Both the position numbers and the translations under genes were made by a program. Below the pieces are notes generated by a model. The model was not told the origin of the DNA. It worked only from the letters and a program-made list of their open reading frames with translations, and ran no database searches. A stretch of DNA of 35,022 nucleotides from Solirubrobacterales bacterium (GTDB lineage Bacteria; Actinomycetota; Thermoleophilia; Solirubrobacterales; Solirubrobacteraceae): contig JAOPZW010000094.1 in assembly GCA_025963905.1 (NCBI GenBank), positions 1 to 35,022 of the forward strand, given 5' to 3'. The first letter of the stretch is position 1; each line of letters opens with the position of its first letter. Below are positions 31,562 through 35,022 of this stretch, in pieces.

Positions 31562-32964
31562 CCGGGACGTTCCGCCAGGCCGCGGCCACCGCCCTGGACG
31601 ACGCGCAGCTGCGCAGCAACCTTCGGACCGCCACGCACACGATCCGCGACAAGCGCCTGGCCGCCGTCGGCGAGGTCCCCGACTGGGAGCAGCTGCGCGA
31701 GGCCGGCCGGCGCATCAAGGCCCGCACGATGCGCCACCTCGGCGTCCACCTCGAGACGCTCGAGCGATCGGTGACCGATCGCGGCGGCACGGTGCACTGG
31801 GCCGTCGATGCCGCGGAGGCCAACGGCATCGTCACACGGCTCTGCCTCGCGGCCGGTGCGCATGAAGCGGTCAAGGTCAAGTCCATGGCGACTGACGAGA
31901 TCGGGCTCGCCGCGGCGCTCGAGCAGGCCGGCGTGCGGCCGATCGAGACCGACCTCGCGGAGCTCGTCGTCCAGCTCGATCCGCAGGACCGCTCATCGCA
32001 CATCCTCGTTCCCGCGATCCATCGCAACCGCGAGCAGATCGCCGCCTTGTTCCGGGCGCGCATCCCGGGCGCCGAGGACGTCACCTCGAACCCGGCGGAC
32101 CTCGCCGCGGCGGCCCGGCGCTACCTGCGCGAGCGCATGCTCGGCGCGACGGTGGCCATCAGCGGCGCGAACTTCGCCGTCGCGGACACCGGCACCATCG
32201 TGGTCGTCGAGTCCGAGGGCAATGGGCGGATGTGCCTGACGCTCCCCCGCACGCTCATCACCGTCATGGGCATCGAGAAGGTGCTTCCCCGGCTGGAGGA
32301 CCTCGAGGTCATGCTGCAGCTCCTGCCGCGGTCCTCGACCGCCGAACGCATGAACCCGTACACCTCGCTGTGGTCCGGCGTGCACGAGGGCGACGGACCG
32401 CAGGAGTTCCACCTCGTGCTGCTGGACAACGGGCGCACCAGCGTGCTGGCCGACGACCGCGGGCGCGACGCCCTGCACTGCATCCGCTGCAGTGCCTGCC
32501 TGAACGTCTGCCCCGTCTACGAGCGGACGGGTGGGCAGGCGTACGGCTCGACCTATCCGGGGCCGATCGGCGCGATCCTCGCGCCCCAGCTCTCGGCCCT
32601 GCGCGAGCACCGAGACCTGCCATGGGCGAGCTCGCTGTGCGGCGCCTGCTACGAGGTCTGCCCGGTCAAGATCGACATCCCTGCGATCCTCGTGCACCTG
32701 CGCCGCCGGATTGTCGAAGACCGCGCCGAGGGCGGTAGACGTCTGGACCCGGAGCGCACGTCGATGGCGCTGCTGGGCCGCTTGTTCCGCTCGCGGCGAC
32801 GCTACGAGGCCGCCCAGCGAGCGGCGCGGATCGCCGCCCGGCCGCTCAGCGACGGCCCGCAGATTCGCCCGGTTCCGGGCCTGCTGCGCGCCTGGACGCA
32901 CTCGCGCGACCTGCCGGCCCCGGCGGCGCAGTCGTTCCGCGACTGGTGGCGGGAGCGGTCGTGA
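31558..32964 (+). CDS. lutB: L-lactate utilisation protein LutB (LUD domain plus two 4Fe-4S motifs)
   Basis: A 468-residue protein. Residues about 60-290 form the LUD domain ([39 protein letters not shown]). The ferredoxin-like part has [12 protein letters not shown] (Cys308, 311, 314, 318) and CGACYEVCP (Cys361, 364, 368), the pattern of LutB/YkgF. The C-terminal domain ends in FRDWW. It should pass electrons from lactate with LutA and LutC. GTG 31558 overlaps the lutA stop and its own stop overlaps lutC, so the three subunits are translationally coupled. Confidence 0.93.
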   Translation: MTGTFRQAAATALDDAQLRSNLRTATHTIRDKRLAAVGEVPDWEQLREAGRRIKARTMRHLGVHLETLERSVTDRGGTVHWAVDAAEANGIVTRLCLAAGAHEAVKVKSMATDEIGLAAALEQAGVRPIETDLAELVVQLDPQDRSSHILVPAIHRNREQIAALFRARIPGAEDVTSNPADLAAAARRYLRERMLGATVAISGANFAVADTGTIVVVESEGNGRMCLTLPRTLITVMGIEKVLPRLEDLEVMLQLLPRSSTAERMNPYTSLWSGVHEGDGPQEFHLVLLDNGRTSVLADDRGRDALHCIRCSACLNVCPVYERTGGQAYGSTYPGPIGAILAPQLSALREHRDLPWASSLCGACYEVCPVKIDIPAILVHLRRRIVEDRAEGGRRLDPERTSMALLGRLFRSRRRYEAAQRAARIAARPLSDGPQIRPVPGLLRAWTHSRDLPAPAAQSFRDWWRERS

Positions 32965-33647
32965 CCGACGCGCGCGCGACGATCCTCGACCGCGTCCGCT
33001 CGGCGCTCGCCGATGTCCCGGCTGCCGAGCCGCACGTGTGGCCGGGGGCCGACGAGCCGATCGACCCGCCTGCGGCGTACCACCGCACGAGCGACCTCTC
33101 CGCTGGCGAGCTCGCCGACCGCTTCGCCGCACGGGCGGGCGAGTACCAGGCGCGGATCGTGCGCTGCGGGCAGGAAGACTCCGAGATCGCCGCGGCGGTC
33201 GGCCGGGCCCTGGCTGCCGAGCCGGGCGACGGGCCGCTCGTCGTGCCACCGGGTCTGCCCGCCGCGTGGCGCCCGGCCGGCGCCGTGGAGGACACCGGGC
33301 TCGCCATCGGCGACCTCGACCGGGCGGCGGGGGCCGTCACCGGATGCGCGATCGCGATCGCGGACACCGGGACCGTCGTGCTCGACCACGGCCCTGCCCA
33401 GGGACGCCGCGCGCTCACGCTCGTCCCCGACCTCCACGTCTGCGTCGTGCGCGAGGACGACCTCGTCGGAAGCGTCCCCGAGGCCGTCGCCCGCTTGGCG
33501 AACGCGGTACGCGCCGGCCGCCCGATCACCCTGATCTCGGGACCGTCGGCGACGTCGGACATCGAGCTGCAGCGCGTCGAAGGGGTGCACGGGCCGCGGC
33601 GCCTCGTCATCGTGCTCGCCGCCGGCGCCAGGAGACGCGCGACCTGA
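32961..33647 (+). CDS. lutC: L-lactate utilisation protein LutC (LUD domain)
   Basis: A 228-residue LUD-domain protein. The second half carries the family elements [32 protein letters not shown] and [20 protein letters not shown], the last being the strongest LutC/YkgG mark. It completes the lutABC set. GTG 32961 overlaps the lutB stop by 4 bp (GTGA). An ATG at 32946 would add five residues but lies inside lutB. It converges on the mutarotase gene, 12 bp away, with no clear hairpin between. Confidence 0.92.
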   Translation: MTDARATILDRVRSALADVPAAEPHVWPGADEPIDPPAAYHRTSDLSAGELADRFAARAGEYQARIVRCGQEDSEIAAAVGRALAAEPGDGPLVVPPGLPAAWRPAGAVEDTGLAIGDLDRAAGAVTGCAIAIADTGTVVLDHGPAQGRRALTLVPDLHVCVVREDDLVGSVPEAVARLANAVRAGRPITLISGPSATSDIELQRVEGVHGPRRLVIVLAAGARRRAT

Positions 33648-33659
33648 TGGGGCGCGGTG

Positions 33660-33983
33660 TCAATCGAGGTGGAAGACCTCGTCCATCGCGGCCCACCACT
33701 CCCCCTCGCCACGGCTGGGCAGCGGCTTCTGCATCGGTTCGGTCAGCGCCCACCACCGCCTGGTCTCGGGATCCGAAGCCATCGCGCGCATGTCTGCCTC
33801 GAGATCACCGCCTCCGTACTCGAAATAGCCGAACAGCATGCCGTCGTGCAGGAAGATCGAGTAGTTATGGATATTGCTGCGCTTGAGCTGCTCCTTGACG
33901 GCGGGCCACGCATCGGCATGGAGTTGGCGGTACTCCGCCTCAGCGTCGGAGCGCAGTCCGATGACAAAGCCGTGACGTGTCAT
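33660..33983 (-). CDS. rhaM: L-rhamnose/L-fucose mutarotase (RhaM, DUF718 family)
   Basis: A 107-residue protein of the dimeric alpha/beta-barrel RhaM family, normally about 104 residues. Tyr18 and His22 occur at the same positions as the catalytic residues of E. coli RhaM (EYRQLHADAWP), followed by NYSIFLHDGMLFGYFEY and the Trp-rich WWALTEPMQ. It interconverts the anomers of L-rhamnose or L-fucose so that the dehydrogenase gets the right form. A DUF718 mutarotase also belongs to the Xanthomonas fucose cluster. The start is ATG 33983, with only a weak ribosome site. It lies opposite to lutABC and needs its own promoter; no copy of the operator is seen near it. Confidence 0.9.
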   Translation of the reverse strand: MTRHGFVIGLRSDAEAEYRQLHADAWPAVKEQLKRSNIHNYSIFLHDGMLFGYFEYGGGDLEADMRAMASDPETRRWWALTEPMQKPLPSRGEGEWWAAMDEVFHLD

Positions 33984-34119
33984 GGAAGTTGTCCGTTGGC
34001 TCGTGGAAGTTCGTAGACGGCCGTCCCCCCGCCTCGCCCGGTTCGCCGACCGACCATGGCGAGTGCGAACAAGTTCGCCGAGGACAGGAGAACTCCCCCT
34101 GCCCCGTTCCGCAAACGAC
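33984..34119. other. Intergenic, nothing recognised
   Basis: 136 bp between two minus-strand genes. It should contain the mutarotase promoter. No ATCCTATAGGAT-like site or strong hairpin is seen. Confidence 0.45.
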
Positions 34120-34458
34120 CTACCCGAGCCGTCCGGCGGTCTGCTGCGCGGTCGAGAGGTTCGCGTTGACGAACGATCCGACGGTGAAGCCCGGCAGCGC
34201 GAAGCTGCTCGCTCCGCCGCAGTTCGTGGCGGGATTGGGCTGCCCGGCGTGGTCTCCCAGCGGACCGTATGCACCGAGCGGTCCGTACGGGCCGAGGACG
34301 GCCATCGCGCCGCCGTTGGCCACGCTGTCACAGACGCCGGCGGCGGGCGCCGTGGACGCGGGACTCGTCGCCGCGGCGCTCGCGCCGGAGACCGGCGCCG
34401 CGATCGCGAGGGCGCCGAGGACGGCCGCTGTGGCCGTGAGGCGCTTGTTCAAGGTCAT
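34120..34458 (-). CDS. Small secreted protein with GPYGPLG-type repeats
   Basis: A 112-residue exported protein. MTLNKRL plus a hydrophobic core and a cleavage site near SGASA form a good signal peptide. The mature part has an Ala/Ser/Thr/Pro stretch, a Cys, the short repeat GPYGPLGAYGPLG, a second Cys (NPATNCGG) and a hydrophobic end (FALPGFTVGSFVNANL). The two cysteines could form a disulfide. AGGAGA 10 nt before ATG 34458 supports the start. I do not recognise a named family; a surface or structural role is only a guess. Longer upstream starts would hide the signal peptide. Confidence 0.75.
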   Translation of the reverse strand: MTLNKRLTATAAVLGALAIAAPVSGASAAATSPASTAPAAGVCDSVANGGAMAVLGPYGPLGAYGPLGDHAGQPNPATNCGGASSFALPGFTVGSFVNANLSTAQQTAGRLG

Positions 34459-34630
34459 GAGCTGCGGGTCTCCTTGTGTGGGCGGCATACCGTCGCCGCT
34501 CCCGGCGGAACGGCAAGCTGGACCCGCGATCGGCTCGGGCTGGCCCGTCGGGGCGAGGAGCACGCCGCTCCTAGGTGGCCCTGAGCTCACGGTCGCCGGC
34601 TGACCACCGCTGTCCGCGAGCCAGAACGCG

Positions 34631-34666
34631 GACGTCCCGGCGACCGCGCGGGGTCGCCGGGACGTC
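34631..34666 (-). terminator. Strong hairpin after the BNR-protein gene
   Basis: A perfect 15-bp stem (GACGTCCCGGCGACC / GGTCGCCGGGACGTC) with a 6-nt loop starts 15 bp after the stop of the minus-strand BNR gene. No T-run follows. It is the best terminator candidate in the window. Confidence 0.72.
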
Positions 34667-34681
34667 TGCTGATCCTCGCTG

Positions 34682-35022
34682 CTAGATGCCGCCGACCGGG
34701 ATCGTCCAGATCCCGCGGCCGTGCGTGGCGGCGATGAGCGTGGTGCCTTTGGGCGAGACGCTCAGGTCGTTCACGACGGCGTTGGGCAGGCCGCCGCCGA
34801 CGGTCTTCCAGGTCCCCGGCGTCGCCGCGCTCGTCTCGAACGCGCCGAAGTCGGTGCCGACGACGACGTTGCCCGCGGCGAGGACGACGTCGTTGACCGG
34901 GCCGTCGACGAGGTTGCCCGAGATGTCGGTCCACGAGGCGCCGCCGTCCTTCGTCTCGAAGACGTGGCCGACGCCGGCGTCGTAGGGCCCGACGATCCAG
35001 CGCCGGGAGAACCCCGAGTACG
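34682..35022 (-). CDS. BNR/propeller-repeat protein, C-terminal part (continues past right edge)
   Basis: The last 113 codons of a larger gene, ending with TAG at 34682-34684. The sequence contains VFETKDGGASWTDISGNL, a typical BNR/Asp-box blade (S/TxDxGxxW), then FETSAATPGTWKTVGGGLP and a last strand pair, LSVSPKGTTLIAATHGRGIW, as in VPS10/sialidase-like propellers and secreted photosystem-stability-like proteins. No catalytic residue can be assigned from this piece, and the signal peptide would lie outside the window. With the two propellers at 11302-15416 it suggests a lineage rich in secreted repeat proteins. Confidence 0.85.
   Translation of the reverse strand, partial: YSGFSRRWIVGPYDAGVGHVFETKDGGASWTDISGNLVDGPVNDVVLAAGNVVVGTDFGAFETSAATPGTWKTVGGGLPNAVVNDLSVSPKGTTLIAATHGRGIWTIPVGGI

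Noticed and set aside
1-35022. tRNA, rRNA, CRISPR, insertion-sequence or phage features
   Set aside because: Reading both strands showed no cloverleaf, regular spaced repeats, transposase/integrase motifs or terminal inverted repeats.

Overview
The window is uniformly very GC-rich, gene-dense DNA from a chromosome. The proteins point to a high-GC actinobacterium. I favour the Thermoleophilia (Solirubrobacter/Conexibacter-like) because of secreted NHL and BNR propeller proteins, a Cys-rich divergent repeat followed by a proline linker and a C-terminal Ig-like domain, a TIGR02960-type sigma factor and MMPL exporters. This placement is an inference. I saw no rRNA, tRNA, CRISPR array, insertion sequence or phage gene.

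Layout. 1-845: start of an ABC-transporter ATPase gene running off the left edge, plus two small basic or charged proteins. 846-4710: a divergent pair of HxlR-type regulator and 14-TM drug exporter, a beta-carbonic anhydrase that carries an SDR-like N-terminal tag, the tail of a MarR regulator, and an SDR. 4864-11084: an ECF sigma factor with a SnoaL-like tail, an FAD oxidoreductase that may be preceded by a leaderless 36-codon peptide, half of a family III CoA-transferase, an Asp/Glu racemase and an MMPL exporter. 11302-15416: two secreted propeller-type proteins in tandem. 15435-18336: a VOC protein, and divergent from it a probable metal-handling group (permease with a C-terminal YHS domain, small His/Met membrane protein, DUF305 protein) behind a metal-sensor-like operator. 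18381-19457: a flippase-like membrane protein.

19634-33983 is the most coherent region: a catabolic locus for a 6-deoxy sugar, L-fucose or L-rhamnose like. It holds a CUT2 ABC importer (binding lipoprotein, double ATPase, permease), a CocE-type hydrolase, an aldo-keto reductase (sugar to lactone), an amidohydrolase (lactonase), a mandelate-racemase-subgroup enolase enzyme (sugar-acid dehydratase), an SDR (2-keto-3-deoxy acid dehydrogenase), lutABC (L-lactate oxidation) and an RhaM-type mutarotase. Two paralogous GntR/FCD regulators flank the import and oxidation genes. A palindrome, ATCCTATAGGAT or a one-mismatch version, sits at exactly three promoters: enolase/gntR1, the binding protein, and AKR/gntR2. 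It overlaps a -10-like element each time. The FAH-family hydrolase expected to release pyruvate and L-lactate is represented only by a 38-codon C-terminal remnant between the SDR and lutA, so the pathway looks broken here or is completed elsewhere.

The right edge has a small secreted protein with GPYGPLG-type repeats, a strong hairpin, and the C-terminus of a BNR/propeller protein that continues past the window. Several promoters place a -10-like hexamer 6-8 nt before the start codon, which suggests common leaderless transcription.
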